Assembly: GCF_000155735.2 (NCBI RefSeq) | Contig: NC_020908.1 | Location: 3,787,001 to 3,851,000 of the forward strand | Length of the DNA: 64,000 nucleotides | Reading direction: 5' to 3' | From: Octadecabacter arcticus 238 | Lineage (GTDB): Bacteria > Pseudomonadota > Alphaproteobacteria > Rhodobacterales > Rhodobacteraceae | Part shown: in pieces, positions 51,841 to 62,900 of the stretch | Layout of the letters: each line of letters begins with the position of its first letter | Position numbering within the stretch: position 1 is the stretch's first letter | Notes under the pieces: generated by a model | Told to the model about the DNA's origin: nothing | Databases searched by the model: none | Seen by the model: the letters and a program-made list of their open reading frames with translations, nothing else | Translations under genes and position numbers: made by a program

Positions 51841-52688
51841 TGTTTCCGACACCAATAGAAAAACGCTCCCGCCAATGGCAGCTGGGCTATCAGGCCTTGT
51901 TGCCCGTCGTACTGGTCATCTGGCTGCTGCCGCTGATCGCCGTTGCGATCTTTTCGATCAAACCGGAGGCGGATTTCGTCAACGGCAACTACTGGGGCAT
52001 GCCCAGTTCGTTCGAGATGTTCACCAACTACGGCAAGGTTTTCTTCGAAAGTGACATGCCGCGCTATTTACTGAATTCGGTATTCATCACAGTGCCGACA
52101 GTTATCGGCGCGGTCATCCTGTCGTCGATGACAGGCTTTGCGTTGGGCGTTTACAGGTTTCGCGGCAACTTGCTGATCTTTTTCATGTTCATTGCGGGCA
52201 ATTTTGTGCCGTTCCAGATCCTGATGGTCCCTGTGCGCGACCTAACGCTGAACCTCGGCCTTTATGATACGAAAATGGGTCTGATCCTGTTTCACGTGGC
52301 GTTCCAGACCGGGTTCTGCACGCTGTTCATGCGCAATTTCATTCGCCAATTGCCGTTTGCATTGATCGAAGCGGCCCGCGTTGAAGGTGTGTCCGAATGG
52401 CGCATTTTCGTCTATGTTGTGCTGCCCCTGATGAAACCAGCACTCGCCGCCCTGTCCGTGCTGATCTTTACCTTCATCTGGAACGATTATTTCTGGGCGA
52501 TCGTGCTGACCCAAGGGCCCGACAGCCAGCCAGTCACCGCAGGTATCACCAGCTTCAACAGCCAATTCCGTTCGGCTTATCACCTGATGTCCGCAGGCAG
52601 CATTGTCGCCGCCCTCCCCCCCGTCGCGATGTTTTTCCTGATGCAGAAGCACTTCATCGCGGGCCTTACCCTCGGAGCCGTCAAGTAA
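51840..52688 (+). CDS. sugar ABC transporter permease (MalG type)
   Basis: The 282-residue second permease has six helices and the EAA loop EAARVEGVSEWRIFVYVVLP. It pairs with the MalF-type subunit to form the channel. Start and stop both overlap neighbours by one base, the stop with the alpha-galactosidase gene (TAATG). Confidence 0.93.
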   Translation: MFPTPIEKRSRQWQLGYQALLPVVLVIWLLPLIAVAIFSIKPEADFVNGNYWGMPSSFEMFTNYGKVFFESDMPRYLLNSVFITVPTVIGAVILSSMTGFALGVYRFRGNLLIFFMFIAGNFVPFQILMVPVRDLTLNLGLYDTKMGLILFHVAFQTGFCTLFMRNFIRQLPFALIEAARVEGVSEWRIFVYVVLPLMKPALAALSVLIFTFIWNDYFWAIVLTQGPDSQPVTAGITSFNSQFRSAYHLMSAGSIVAALPPVAMFFLMQKHFIAGLTLGAVK

Positions 52689-54766
52689 TGAAAACATGGC
52701 GATTGGATGATGGCCGTCAGACACTGGTTCTGGCTGCAACGCGCGAGCGTTTGCCAGAAGTGGTCTATTGGGGCGCAATGCTGCCCAAGGACGAAGACCT
52801 GTCCGCGGTGCACGCGGCCAATGCCATTGATGTTACAGGTGGCATGTTGGATGAAAATCCGGACCTGTCGCTGTGTCCTGAGGCATCGCGCACCTTCCCC
52901 GGTCAACCCGGCCTGATCGTGCGCCGTAAAGACGGCACGCCGTTGCTACCAAAATTCCATTTCGCATCGGCCGAGAACGAAAAAGGCCTGATCCTGAAAT
53001 ACCGCGACTCCGACAACGGTTTGACCCTGATGTTTGAATTTGAAACCGATCCAGACACCTACATCATTCGCGCCAAGACAACCCTTCAGGCCGATGCGCC
53101 CGTGCATCTGCACTGGCTTGCCGCCCCTGTGATGCCTGCACCGCAACTGTCGGATGAAATGATTGATTTTTCAGGCCGCTGGTGTCGTGAATTTGAAACG
53201 AACCGCACGCCGTGGTCCCCCGGCATCCGTTATCGTGAAAACCGCACAGGGCGCACCGGACACGAGCATTTCCCCGGTCTAATCGTGCCTTGCGTTGGCG
53301 CAACCAATACCCACGGCGAAGCCTACGGGTTTCATTACGGCTGGTCGGGCGGGCACCGCATGGTCGCCGAAGAACTGCCCGATGGCCGCCGCCAAATCCA
53401 ATGGGGCCACGCGGCCCGCATGGAACCAGAAGCCGCGACGCAATTCAGCACAGCGCCGCTATACATGACCTATTCCGACACCGGCCTGAACGGCTGTGCT
53501 GTGTCGTTTCAGCGCCACGTGCGGGACCGCATTGTCACGTGGCCTAAACCCAAGAACCCGCGCCCCGTGCATTACAACTGCTGGGAAGCTGTCTATTTCG
53601 ATCACAAACTTGACGTGCTGACAGACATCGCCAACCGCGCCGCAGCCCTTGGCGCGGAACGCTTCGTGCTCGACGATGGCTGGTTTGGCAACCGCGACGA
53701 TGACACCCGCGCGCTGTCTGATTGGGAAGTCGATGTACGCAAATACCCCGACGGTCTGACGCCGCTCATTGATCATGTGCGCGGGCTTGGCATGTCGTTC
53801 GGCATCTGGTTTGAACCCGAAATGATCAACCCCGACAGCGACATCCACCGCGCCCACCCCGATTGGGCACTGGGCAGCGAAGACCAGACGCTGGGCCGTC
53901 AGCAAAAGGCCCTCAACATGGCCCTGCCAGAGGTGCGCAATTTCATCTACACCCGCATGGCTGCGATCCTTGCAGGCCACGACATCGACTACATCAAGTG
54001 GGACCACAACCGCGTGCTGCCGATGCCCGACGCGGCACAAACCCGCGGGTCATACGAGCTGATTGACCGTCTGCGCGACGCATTCCCCGATGTGGATATT
54101 GAAAGCTGTGCGTCGGGCGGCGGGCGCATTGATTTCGGCATCCTGAAACGCACACAACGCGTCTGGCTGTCAGACAGCAACGACGCGCTCGAACGGCTGC
54201 ACATCCAACACAACGCAGCCCTGTTCTTGCCCTTGTCGATCACCGGATCGCATGTGGGTCCGCGCCGCTGTCACACCTCCGGCCGTACGCTCGACATTTC
54301 GTTTCGCGCCTGGGTCGCAGCACAGCGGCATATGGGGTTCGAAATGGACCCGCGTGAACTGGATGACCATGAAATCGCTGTTTTGACAGAAGTCACCAGC
54401 TGGTGGAAACACAACCGCGACTGGATGGAAAACGCCGACATATTGCGCCTCGACAGCCCCGATCCGGCAATTATCGCAGAACAGCAGATGCCACCGAGCG
54501 GCGAACGGTTCGTCGTTTTCGCAGGCAAAGCCGCAACATCTACGCAAATCGCCCCGCGTCCGCTGCGCCTGACAAGTCTGGCCCCGACCGCCATGTACGA
54601 CGTGTCCCTGATCAACCGCACATCGGCCCCGACCCTGTCACGCGGCACGCCCGCGCTGAAAGAAGGCGCCACCAAACTTTCCGGCGCCTACCTGATGCAT
54701 CACGGTCTCACCTTGCCATGGTCCTTCCCAGAGACCATGTGGGTCTTGGAAGGACATCGCGTATGA
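52688..54766 (+). CDS. GH36 alpha-galactosidase
   Basis: The 692-residue glycosidase has the GH36 layout: an N-terminal beta domain, a TIM barrel (about 290-600) with VLDDGWFGNRDDD, GIWFEPEMINPDSD, the nucleophile Asp in DYIKWDHNR (about 438), ESCASGGGRIDFG and the acid/base Asp in WLSDSNDALE (about 495), and a C-terminal beta sandwich. No signal peptide, so it acts on imported sugar in the cytoplasm. It should release galactose from alpha-galactosides. Start at 52688 is set by the overlap with the permease stop; it overlaps the kinase gene by four bases. Confidence 0.95.
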   Translation: MKTWRLDDGRQTLVLAATRERLPEVVYWGAMLPKDEDLSAVHAANAIDVTGGMLDENPDLSLCPEASRTFPGQPGLIVRRKDGTPLLPKFHFASAENEKGLILKYRDSDNGLTLMFEFETDPDTYIIRAKTTLQADAPVHLHWLAAPVMPAPQLSDEMIDFSGRWCREFETNRTPWSPGIRYRENRTGRTGHEHFPGLIVPCVGATNTHGEAYGFHYGWSGGHRMVAEELPDGRRQIQWGHAARMEPEAATQFSTAPLYMTYSDTGLNGCAVSFQRHVRDRIVTWPKPKNPRPVHYNCWEAVYFDHKLDVLTDIANRAAALGAERFVLDDGWFGNRDDDTRALSDWEVDVRKYPDGLTPLIDHVRGLGMSFGIWFEPEMINPDSDIHRAHPDWALGSEDQTLGRQQKALNMALPEVRNFIYTRMAAILAGHDIDYIKWDHNRVLPMPDAAQTRGSYELIDRLRDAFPDVDIESCASGGGRIDFGILKRTQRVWLSDSNDALERLHIQHNAALFLPLSITGSHVGPRRCHTSGRTLDISFRAWVAAQRHMGFEMDPRELDDHEIAVLTEVTSWWKHNRDWMENADILRLDSPDPAIIAEQQMPPSGERFVVFAGKAATSTQIAPRPLRLTSLAPTAMYDVSLINRTSAPTLSRGTPALKEGATKLSGAYLMHHGLTLPWSFPETMWVLEGHRV

Positions 54767-55662
54767 CACCTGAATGGATTGCAGCAGACTGGGGAACATC
54801 CAACGTCCGATTTTGGGCGATCGGGGCGGATGGCACGGTGCTGGGCGAACGCACGTCCGCCGATGGAATGAATTCCCTAGCGTCATCCGAATACGATGCT
54901 GTGCTAACTCAATCCTGTGCAGATTGGCTTAAGAAAGCGGCGACAGTCGTGGCCTGCGGCATGGTCGGATCGCGCCAAGGCTGGGTCGAGGCGCCCTATC
55001 AAACAACGCCCTGCGCGGTATGCCCGTCAAGAATGGTCACCGCCCCGACACTCCGTTCGGGGCTCACAGTTCATGTCATCCCCGGCATTCGCCAAACCGA
55101 TCCGGCAGACGTGATGCGCGGCGAAGAAACCCAGATCGCTGGATTTCTGGCGCAAAACCCCGGCTGGGACGGCGTCCTCTGCCTGCCCGGAACCCACACC
55201 AAATGGGCCCATATTTCGGCAAACGAAGTCATCAGCTTTCAGACATTCATGACGGGTGAAATGTTTGCTTTGCTGGCGGGCCAATCCGTGTTGCGCCATT
55301 CCATCGCCGACAGTGGCTGGGACGACGATGCCTTTGGCGACGCCATGTCACAAACACTGGCGCGCCCAGAAGGACTGGCCGCGCGTTTGTTTTCACTGCG
55401 CGCCGCACAATTGGTCCATAATACAGATACAATCACATTACGCGCCCGCCTGTCCGGTCTGCTGATCGGTGCAGAACTTGCCGCTGCCAAACCTTATTGG
55501 CTTGGTCGGAACGTTGCGCTCATCGGGGCCGATGCGGTATCTGCGCCTTATATTACCGGCCTCGCATCACTCGGTGTGAACGCCGCGTGCGTGGACGCCA
55601 AGGAAATGACACTCGCTGGCATCAAAGCCGCGCACGCCCTGTTGGAGACCATAAATCAATGA
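54763..55662 (+). CDS. dgoK: 2-dehydro-3-deoxygalactonokinase
   Basis: The 299-residue kinase has the DgoK signatures [15 protein letters not shown] (phosphate loop), [32 protein letters not shown] and [13 protein letters not shown]. It phosphorylates 2-keto-3-deoxygalactonate in the De Ley-Doudoroff pathway. It is joined to the aldolase gene by a four-base overlap, so the two successive steps are made together. Confidence 0.93.
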   Translation: MTPEWIAADWGTSNVRFWAIGADGTVLGERTSADGMNSLASSEYDAVLTQSCADWLKKAATVVACGMVGSRQGWVEAPYQTTPCAVCPSRMVTAPTLRSGLTVHVIPGIRQTDPADVMRGEETQIAGFLAQNPGWDGVLCLPGTHTKWAHISANEVISFQTFMTGEMFALLAGQSVLRHSIADSGWDDDAFGDAMSQTLARPEGLAARLFSLRAAQLVHNTDTITLRARLSGLLIGAELAAAKPYWLGRNVALIGADAVSAPYITGLASLGVNAACVDAKEMTLAGIKAAHALLETINQ

Positions 55663-56267
55663 CCCGCAATATCATCGCCATCCTGCGAGGAATCACCCCG
55701 ACAGACGCCGTCGCCGCCGCAAAAGTCCTGATTGAGGCAGGCATCACCCGCATCGAAGTGCCGCTGAATTCGCCCGAGCCGTTCGACAGTATCAAAGCGA
55801 TGTCAGATGCCTATGGCGACATCGCCCTGATCGGCGCAGGCACAGTGTTGTCTGTCGACGACGTGAACCGCGTCGCGCAAGCGGGCGGCAAGCTGGTCGT
55901 GTCGCCCAACATGGACCCGCGCGTCATCCATGCCACCAAGGTCGCTGGCCTGCAAAGCTGGCCCGGCGTGATGACCCCAACCGAATGTTTTGCCGCCCTG
56001 AAAAATGGTGCTGACGGTCTGAAAATCTTTCCCGGGTCCTTGCTGGGCCCCGACGGGCTGAAAGCGATCCGCGCAGTGCTACCCACAGGCACGCAGGTCT
56101 ACGCAGTTGGGGGTGCTGGGCCAGAAAACTTTGCCGACTGGTTTGCGGCGTCTGCGGATGGCTTCGGCCTCGGCTCTGCTCTTTATACGCCGGGCATGAC
56201 CATCCCCGAGATCGCCGCGCGCGCCGCTGACATCGTTGCGGCCTATGACGCAGCACGCCAGCCATGA
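55659..56267 (+). CDS. dgoA: 2-dehydro-3-deoxy-6-phosphogalactonate aldolase
   Basis: The 202-residue class I aldolase cleaves KDPGal to pyruvate and glyceraldehyde-3-phosphate. It has [43 protein letters not shown] and the Schiff-base lysine in [13 protein letters not shown]. Its place right after dgoK favours KDPGal over KDPG as substrate. Four-base overlaps on both sides. Confidence 0.92.
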   Translation: MTRNIIAILRGITPTDAVAAAKVLIEAGITRIEVPLNSPEPFDSIKAMSDAYGDIALIGAGTVLSVDDVNRVAQAGGKLVVSPNMDPRVIHATKVAGLQSWPGVMTPTECFAALKNGADGLKIFPGSLLGPDGLKAIRAVLPTGTQVYAVGGAGPENFADWFAASADGFGLGSALYTPGMTIPEIAARAADIVAAYDAARQP

Positions 56268-57088
56268 TCTATGATGCCACCCAATGCGCCCTTGGCGAAG
56301 GCCCCCTTTGGCACCCCGAACGCGGGGAGCTGTTCTGGTTTGATATTCTGTCAAAGCGCTTGCACATCAAAGACCGCCATTGGCAGTTCGACCGCTATGT
56401 CTCAGCTGCTGGCTGGATCGACGACGACAGGTTGTTGGTGGCTGACAGCATCGGGCTGCACATCTTGGATTTGGCGACAGGCACCACCGACCAAGTCGCC
56501 CAGATTGAGGCCGACAACCCTCTCACCCGTTCCAACGACGGGCGCGCCGACCCGTGGGGCGGTTTTTGGATCGGCACTATGGGGATCAACGGCGAAGCCA
56601 AAGCAGGCGCGATCTATCGCTACTATCGCGGCGAGGTCCGGACACTTTTCACCGACATCACCACCACGAACGCGATCTGCTTTTCCCCCGATGGAACCTG
56701 CGCCTATTTCTGCGACACTCGGGTCGGTAAAATCATGCGCCAGAAACTCGCCGAAAAAGACGGCTGGCCACTGGGTGATCCCAACGTCTGGCTCGACTTT
56801 GGCGACACGTCATGGGGCCCAGACGGTGCAGTTATTGATGCGGCTGGCAATTTCTGGAATGCCCAATGGGGCGCAAACCGCGTGGCTTGCTATGCCCCCG
56901 ACTGCACACTGACCCAAACAATTGCATTCCCTGCCGTGCAAACGTCCTGCCCTGCATTTGGTGGGCCGGACTTCAAGACGCTGTTTTGCACCTCCGCCGC
57001 CGTTGGGTTGATCGGGGAAGACGACGGCAAAACCTTCGCGACATCTGTCGATGCCATTGGACAAGCCGAACACCAGATAATTCTCTAA
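56264..57088 (+). CDS. SMP-30/gluconolactonase-family sugar lactonase
   Basis: The 274-residue beta-propeller has the metal-binding Glu in [11 protein letters not shown], Asn in [19 protein letters not shown] and Asp in [20 protein letters not shown]. Such lactonases open sugar lactones; galactono-1,4-lactone fits the operon. It could also act on arabinono- or gluconolactone. Overlaps dgoA by four bases. Confidence 0.88.
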   Translation: MIYDATQCALGEGPLWHPERGELFWFDILSKRLHIKDRHWQFDRYVSAAGWIDDDRLLVADSIGLHILDLATGTTDQVAQIEADNPLTRSNDGRADPWGGFWIGTMGINGEAKAGAIYRYYRGEVRTLFTDITTTNAICFSPDGTCAYFCDTRVGKIMRQKLAEKDGWPLGDPNVWLDFGDTSWGPDGAVIDAAGNFWNAQWGANRVACYAPDCTLTQTIAFPAVQTSCPAFGGPDFKTLFCTSAAVGLIGEDDGKTFATSVDAIGQAEHQIIL

Positions 57089-57128
57089 TTGCGCCTTCAT
57101 CTTGGCCAATACAACTCAAAGGTGCCCC

Positions 57129-59021
57129 ATGAAACGCACACTCGGCGTCTGCTATTATCCCGAACATTGGCCCGAACATATCTGGGCGGACGACGCGGCG
57201 CGCATGGTCGATGCTGGGCTGTCATGGGTCCGCATCGGCGAGTTTGCATGGCAGCGGCTGGAACCCAAACCGGGTGAGATGGACTTCGGCTGGCTTGATC
57301 GCGCGATTAATGTCCTTGGCGATGCTGGCCTGAAAATCATCCTCGGCACACCAACCGCAACGCCGCCGCGCTGGATGCTCGACAAACACCCCGACATGCT
57401 GGCGATTGACGAACAGGGCCGCCCGCGCGGGTTCGGATCACGGCGGCACTACTGCTTTTCCCATCAGGGATTTCGCGCTGAATCCAGGCGCATCACGCGG
57501 CTGTTGGCGCAACGCTACGGATCAAATGAACACATTCAAGCGTGGCAAACGGACAACGAATATGCCTGTCATGACACAACGCGCAGCTATTCTTATGCTG
57601 CCACAGAGGGTTTTCAAAACTGGCTGGCCCAGAAATACCAAAGCACGGCTGCGCTAAACCGTGCGTGGGGCAATGTGTTCTGGTCGATGGATTACGACGA
57701 CTTCGCGGACATTGGCCTGCCCAATTTGACAGTGACAGAACCCAATCATCCGCATGTGCTGGATTTTTACCGCTACTCATCGGATATGGTCGTGCAATTC
57801 AACCGCGAACAGGTCGTCGAAATCCGCGCGCAGTCCGTGGCACCAATTATCCACAACTACATGGGACGCGAAACCTCGTTTGATCATTTCAAGGTTGGCG
57901 CCGACCTCGATATCGCATCATGGGACAGCTATCCGATCGGGTTTCTATCAGATCGCATCGAAGGCACCCCCGCCCACAAACGCCGCTTCCTGCGCCAAGG
58001 CGATCCCGACAATCAGGCGTTCCACCATGACCTTTATCGTGCCGTAGGGCGCGGCAGGTGGTGGATCATGGAACAACAACCCGGCCCGGTAAACTGGGCC
58101 CCGTACAACCCTGCACCGCTTCCCGGAATGGCCCGCCTTTGGGCGTGGGAGGCGTTCGCCCACGGCGCTGAAACCGTCTGTTATTTCCGCTGGCGACAGG
58201 CCCCGTTCGCGCAAGAACAGATGCATGCAGGGCTGTTGCGGACCGATAGCGCAGACGCGCCAGCCTTGGCCGAAGCGCTGCAAGTCAGTCAAGAAATCAA
58301 TAATTTACCGGACGTCGGCACCACCCGCGCCGATGTCGCATTGGTCTTCGATTACGAATCCACTTGGGCGTGGGAAGCACAACCGCAAGGCGCGGACTTC
58401 GATCAATTCCGCCTCGCGTTTTCGGCCTACCGCGCTTGTCGGCGTGCAGGGTTAAACGTTGATATTGTGCCGCCTGATATTGCCGACCTATCGGCCTACA
58501 AATTTACCCTCGCCCCCGGAGTCATGCACCTCAGCGATCCGCTGCGCGCAGCGCTTGCAGACGCCACCGCGCTGATCGGCCCGCGCACGGATACCAAGAC
58601 GGAACACCTCTCAATCCCGACCCCGTTGGGGCCAAATATCGCCTCGCTTCATGTCTCGGTCGTTCTCACCGAAAGCCTGCCACCGGACGTAGGTGTGCCG
58701 CTGGAGAACGGCGGGCAGTTTGTCCATTGGCGTGAAATCCTTGAGGGTGACGCACCCGTGCAATTGCGAACGACAGACGGTCATAGCGCGATTGTTGGCG
58801 ACAAATTGCGCTACATTGCAGGGTGGCCGGATGATTCGACATGGGACCTGATCCTGCGCGATCTGTGCGTCGAGGTTGGGTTGACACACTATGCCCTTCC
58901 AGACGGGTTGCGCCTGCGCGACACGGACACCCACCGCTTTGTGTTCAATTACGCACCAGAACCAATGGACTGGCGTGGAACGGAAATCCCGGCCGCAGGG
59001 GTCCATTGGGAAACCCTATGA
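57129..59021 (+). CDS. GH42 beta-galactosidase
   Basis: The 630-residue glycosidase has the GH42 pattern: GVCYYPEHWPEHIWADD at the N-terminus, the acid/base Glu in WQTDNEYACH (about 143), SWDSYPIGF, the nucleophile Glu in WWIMEQQPGPVNWAP (about 313), then the trimerisation and C-terminal beta domains. No signal peptide. It would remove beta-linked galactose in the cytoplasm. The start at 57129 follows AAAGGTG. It overlaps galM by four bases. Confidence 0.95.
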   Translation: MKRTLGVCYYPEHWPEHIWADDAARMVDAGLSWVRIGEFAWQRLEPKPGEMDFGWLDRAINVLGDAGLKIILGTPTATPPRWMLDKHPDMLAIDEQGRPRGFGSRRHYCFSHQGFRAESRRITRLLAQRYGSNEHIQAWQTDNEYACHDTTRSYSYAATEGFQNWLAQKYQSTAALNRAWGNVFWSMDYDDFADIGLPNLTVTEPNHPHVLDFYRYSSDMVVQFNREQVVEIRAQSVAPIIHNYMGRETSFDHFKVGADLDIASWDSYPIGFLSDRIEGTPAHKRRFLRQGDPDNQAFHHDLYRAVGRGRWWIMEQQPGPVNWAPYNPAPLPGMARLWAWEAFAHGAETVCYFRWRQAPFAQEQMHAGLLRTDSADAPALAEALQVSQEINNLPDVGTTRADVALVFDYESTWAWEAQPQGADFDQFRLAFSAYRACRRAGLNVDIVPPDIADLSAYKFTLAPGVMHLSDPLRAALADATALIGPRTDTKTEHLSIPTPLGPNIASLHVSVVLTESLPPDVGVPLENGGQFVHWREILEGDAPVQLRTTDGHSAIVGDKLRYIAGWPDDSTWDLILRDLCVEVGLTHYALPDGLRLRDTDTHRFVFNYAPEPMDWRGTEIPAAGVHWETL

Positions 59022-59962
59022 CGCCATTTGGCATCACGTCTGACGGTCGCGACGTTCACGCGCTGACCCTATCGGCGCACGGCCTGAGCGCGACCGTCTT
59101 GACCTTTGGCGCGATCCTGCAGGACCTGCGGCTGGACGGTGTCGCGTACAGCCTGACGGTCGGATCGGACCAACTGTCCGACTATGAGGGCGCGCTGAAA
59201 TACCATGGCGCGATTGTCGGCCCCGTGGCCAACCGCATCTCGAACGCCACGGCGACAATCGACGAAACGACCCACCATTTCGATACTAATTTTATCGACA
59301 AACACACGCTGCACGGCGGTACGACCGGAACGCAGACCCGCATTTGGCAGATCGCGCACCATCATCCGAATCGTTTGGATTTAACGCTCGACCTTGCTGA
59401 TGGCGATGGCGGCTTCCCTGGCAAACGCCATATTACGGCGCGGTTCGACATTGTCGCTGGCCCAGCGTTACGGCTCAGCATCACAATCAAAACCGCCGCG
59501 CCCAGTTTCGCCAATCTGACGAACCACAGCTACTGGAACCTCGACGGAACCGACCACATGCGCAACCACCATTTGCGCATCGACGCCGCCACGTACCTGC
59601 CGATTGACGATGAAAGCGTTGTGACCGGTGAGATCACGTCCATCAGTGACACGCCCTTCGATTTCACCGCCCCTACCCCGCTCACGCTCGGCCACGCTGC
59701 GCTCGACAATACTTTTTGCCTGTCCGATCAGCGCCGAGCATTGACCAAAGTTCTAGAGCTAAAAGGCGCGACCGGTATCGCAATGTCCGTCGCCACAACC
59801 GAGGCTGGAATCCACATTTTCGACAACCGCCCGACCTACGCCAGCATCGCAATTGAGGCGCAGGGTTGGCCCGATGCGCCCAACAGGCACGGCTTTCCAA
59901 GCATCAAAGTCACACCCAACAGACCAGTCATTCAAGTCACTGAATGGCGATTCACCCGCTAG
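59018..59962 (+). CDS. galM: galactose mutarotase (aldose 1-epimerase)
   Basis: The 314-residue epimerase interconverts alpha and beta galactose before oxidation. It has NRISNATATIDE, the His in KHTLHGGTTG, the catalytic His in NLTNHSYWNLDG and the late Glu in VTEWRF. Last gene of the operon. Its TAG shares the bases CTAG with the stop of the convergent oxoprolinase gene. Confidence 0.92.
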   Translation: MTPFGITSDGRDVHALTLSAHGLSATVLTFGAILQDLRLDGVAYSLTVGSDQLSDYEGALKYHGAIVGPVANRISNATATIDETTHHFDTNFIDKHTLHGGTTGTQTRIWQIAHHHPNRLDLTLDLADGDGGFPGKRHITARFDIVAGPALRLSITIKTAAPSFANLTNHSYWNLDGTDHMRNHHLRIDAATYLPIDDESVVTGEITSISDTPFDFTAPTPLTLGHAALDNTFCLSDQRRALTKVLELKGATGIAMSVATTEAGIHIFDNRPTYASIAIEAQGWPDAPNRHGFPSIKVTPNRPVIQVTEWRFTR

Positions 59963-62900
59963 GCTTTTCCCCAACCGCCGCCGCCTGGCGTTTCAAGGTA
60001 GAATGTCCCACCAGCGGGCAGATCAATTTCATCATTGCCCTGCAAATCGTGGCGCGTTCCATCCGGCAATACAGCCCAATTGCGCCCCACAGCGCCTGTA
60101 TTGCCGCCGTCCACACCAAATGGTGCGACGATGCGGTGCGAACACAGCGTCGTCACGGTCACGGGTTCCAAGAACGTCATGACGCGGCGCGCGCCGTTTC
60201 CGCCGGACCACTGTCCAGCCCCACCTGACCCGTCGCGCACCTCAAACCGATCCAGCCGCACTGGAAAGCGCTTTTCGAGAATTTCAGGGTCGGTCATCCG
60301 CGTGTTCGTCATGTGGCTTTGGACCGCATCACAGCCGTTGAAACCGGGGCCCGCGCCCGTGCCACCGGCGATGGTTTCATAGTTCTGGAAGCGATCATTG
60401 CCCCAGACAAAGTTGTTCATCGTCGCTTGGCTCCCAGCGATGACACCGAGCGCACCGTAGAGCGCATTGCACGCTGCTTGGCTGACTTCGGTGTTGCCCG
60501 CGATCACCGCCGCCGGATAGCGTGGGTTCAGCATCGTGCCTTCGGGTGCAATAATGTTGAGCGGCTTAAGGCAGCCTTCGTTGAGCGGGATCGCAGACCC
60601 CACAAGTGTGCGGAACACATACAACACAACCGCGCGACATACCGCAAAGGGCGCATTGTAATTGCCAATGTGCTGATCACTTGTCCCGGTAAAATCAACT
60701 GTCGCGGTGCGGGTGGATTTATTAACGGATACAGTGACTTGGATTGTCTGACCGATGTCCATCGGGTAGGTGAATTCACCATCGGACAGCCGATCAATCA
60801 CGCGGCGCACGCTTTCTTCGGCGTTGTCTTGCACGTGGCCCATATAGGCCGTCACCACGTCCGCGCCATAGCGTACACAGATGCGTTTCAGTTCCGCCAT
60901 TCCCGTCGCGTTGGCTGCGACTTGCGCCTTTAGATCGGCGATATTCTGGTCGATGTTGCGGCAGGGGTAACGCCCCGATGCAAGGGTTGCGCGGGCGTCG
61001 TCCTCAAGGAACCGGCCACCCGTCACAAGCTGCACATTGTCGATCAAAACGCCCTCTTCGTCGATGTGCTGGCTGTCGGGCGGCGCCGACCCCGGTGTGC
61101 GCCCACCGATGTCCGCGTGGTGCCCGCGCGACCCCAGCCAAAAGCGCGGCGCGCCATCGATAAACACTGGCGTGACGACTGTGACATCGGGCAAATGGGT
61201 GCCACCATTATAGGGCGAATTCAGCATGAACGCGTCGCCGTCAGCGACATCCGGCCAGCCGCGCATCACTGTTTTGATACTGTCCGACATCGATCCCAAA
61301 TGCACTGGAACGTGGGGCGCATTCGCCACCAGATCGCCCGTTGCATCGAAGATCGCACAGGAAAAATCGAACCGTTCTTTGATGTTCACCGATTGGCTGG
61401 TGTTGGCCAATGTCGCGCCCATTTGATCGGCCACGGACATAAACAGGTTCGACATTACTTCGAGTAGAACCGGATCGACCTCCGTGCTCGTCAACAGATG
61501 TCGCCCCACATTGGTGGACGCGAGGATGAGATTACCCAAGCCGTCTACTTCGGCCATCCATCCCGCTTCGATAACGTTCGTGCCAGTCGGTTCCAGAATG
61601 ATCGCGGGGCCGTTGACCGTGTCGCCAACGCCCATTTCGGTGCGATCATAAAACGGGCAATTCTTAATCTCGCCGCTGGAATGCATCGGTCCTATCGCCA
61701 CAGGTTTCGGCGATTGCGCCGGTTTGACGCCCAGATCCGGCAGTTTTGCGCCCTCGCCGATGGCCTCGACGCTCAGCATTTCAAACATGATCGGCGCGTC
61801 GGGGCTGATAAAGCCGAACCGCGACATGTGTGCGGCCTCAAACGCCAATTGCATGGCATCTATGCTGTCGAACGCCACTTTCAGGTCCTGCTGCGTGCCG
61901 CTGTAGCGCAGATGCGCCCACAGGTCCGTGCGCACGTCTTTGGCCCCTTGGGACACAACAGTATCGCGCGCATCGGTGGCCATGATCGCCAGTTGCGCGG
62001 CCGCCTTATCAACGTCCGACAACGGCGCGTCAAATTGCACTTCGCGCATGTCGCGCAGTTCCGCCAAGCCCATACCAAACGCCGACAATACACCGGCGAG
62101 GGGATGGATCAGCACCCGTGACATGCCCAGCGCCTGAGCCACCAGACAGGCATGTTGCCCGCCCGCACCGCCAAAACATTGTAGGGTGTAATCGGTCACA
62201 TCATGGCCGCGTTGAACGCTGATTTTCTTGATCGCATTGGCCATGTTGTCCACGGCGATGGACAGGAAGCCTTCGGCAATGTCTTCAACGGCGCGTGGCG
62301 CCTCACCCGTGCTCAGCGCGACCTCAGCCGCGAGGGTCGCAAATTTCGCACGCACAGTGTCCAGATCGAGGGATTGACCGCCGCCGATCCCGAAAACATG
62401 GGGGAAATGATCTGGGTTCAGCTTACCCAAAAGCACGTTGCAATCCGTGACCGTCAGCGGCCCGCCACGGCGATAACACGCAGGGCCGGGGTTGGCGCCC
62501 GCACTTTCAGGGCCAACCTGAAACCGACCGTCCGCAAAGCGGCAAATTGACCCGCCACCGGCTGCAACCGTGTGAATATCCATCATCGGCGCGCGCATCC
62601 GCACCCCCGCGACCTCGGTTTCGAACGAGCGTTCATAATCGCCCGCATAATGGCTGACATCCGTCGATGTGCCGCCCATGTCAAAGCCGATCAACTGATT
62701 GTAGCCCGCAGCTTGCGCCGTTTTCACCATGCCGACAATCCCGCCCGCTGGCCCCGATAGAATCGCATCGCGCCCTTGGAATCGCGCCGCATCCGTCAGA
62801 CCGCCACTGGATTGCATGAAGAACAGCTGTTCACACACACGCCCGACGTCCAAGGCAGTCGCGACGCGGTCGACGTATCGGCGCAAAATCGGCGACAGAT

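Noticed and set aside
6787..59962. Stop codons of convergent genes sharing CTAG at 6787-6790 and 59959-59962
   Set aside because: CTAG is its own complement and gives TAG on both strands, so abutting convergent genes can easily evolve this overlap. No function is implied.
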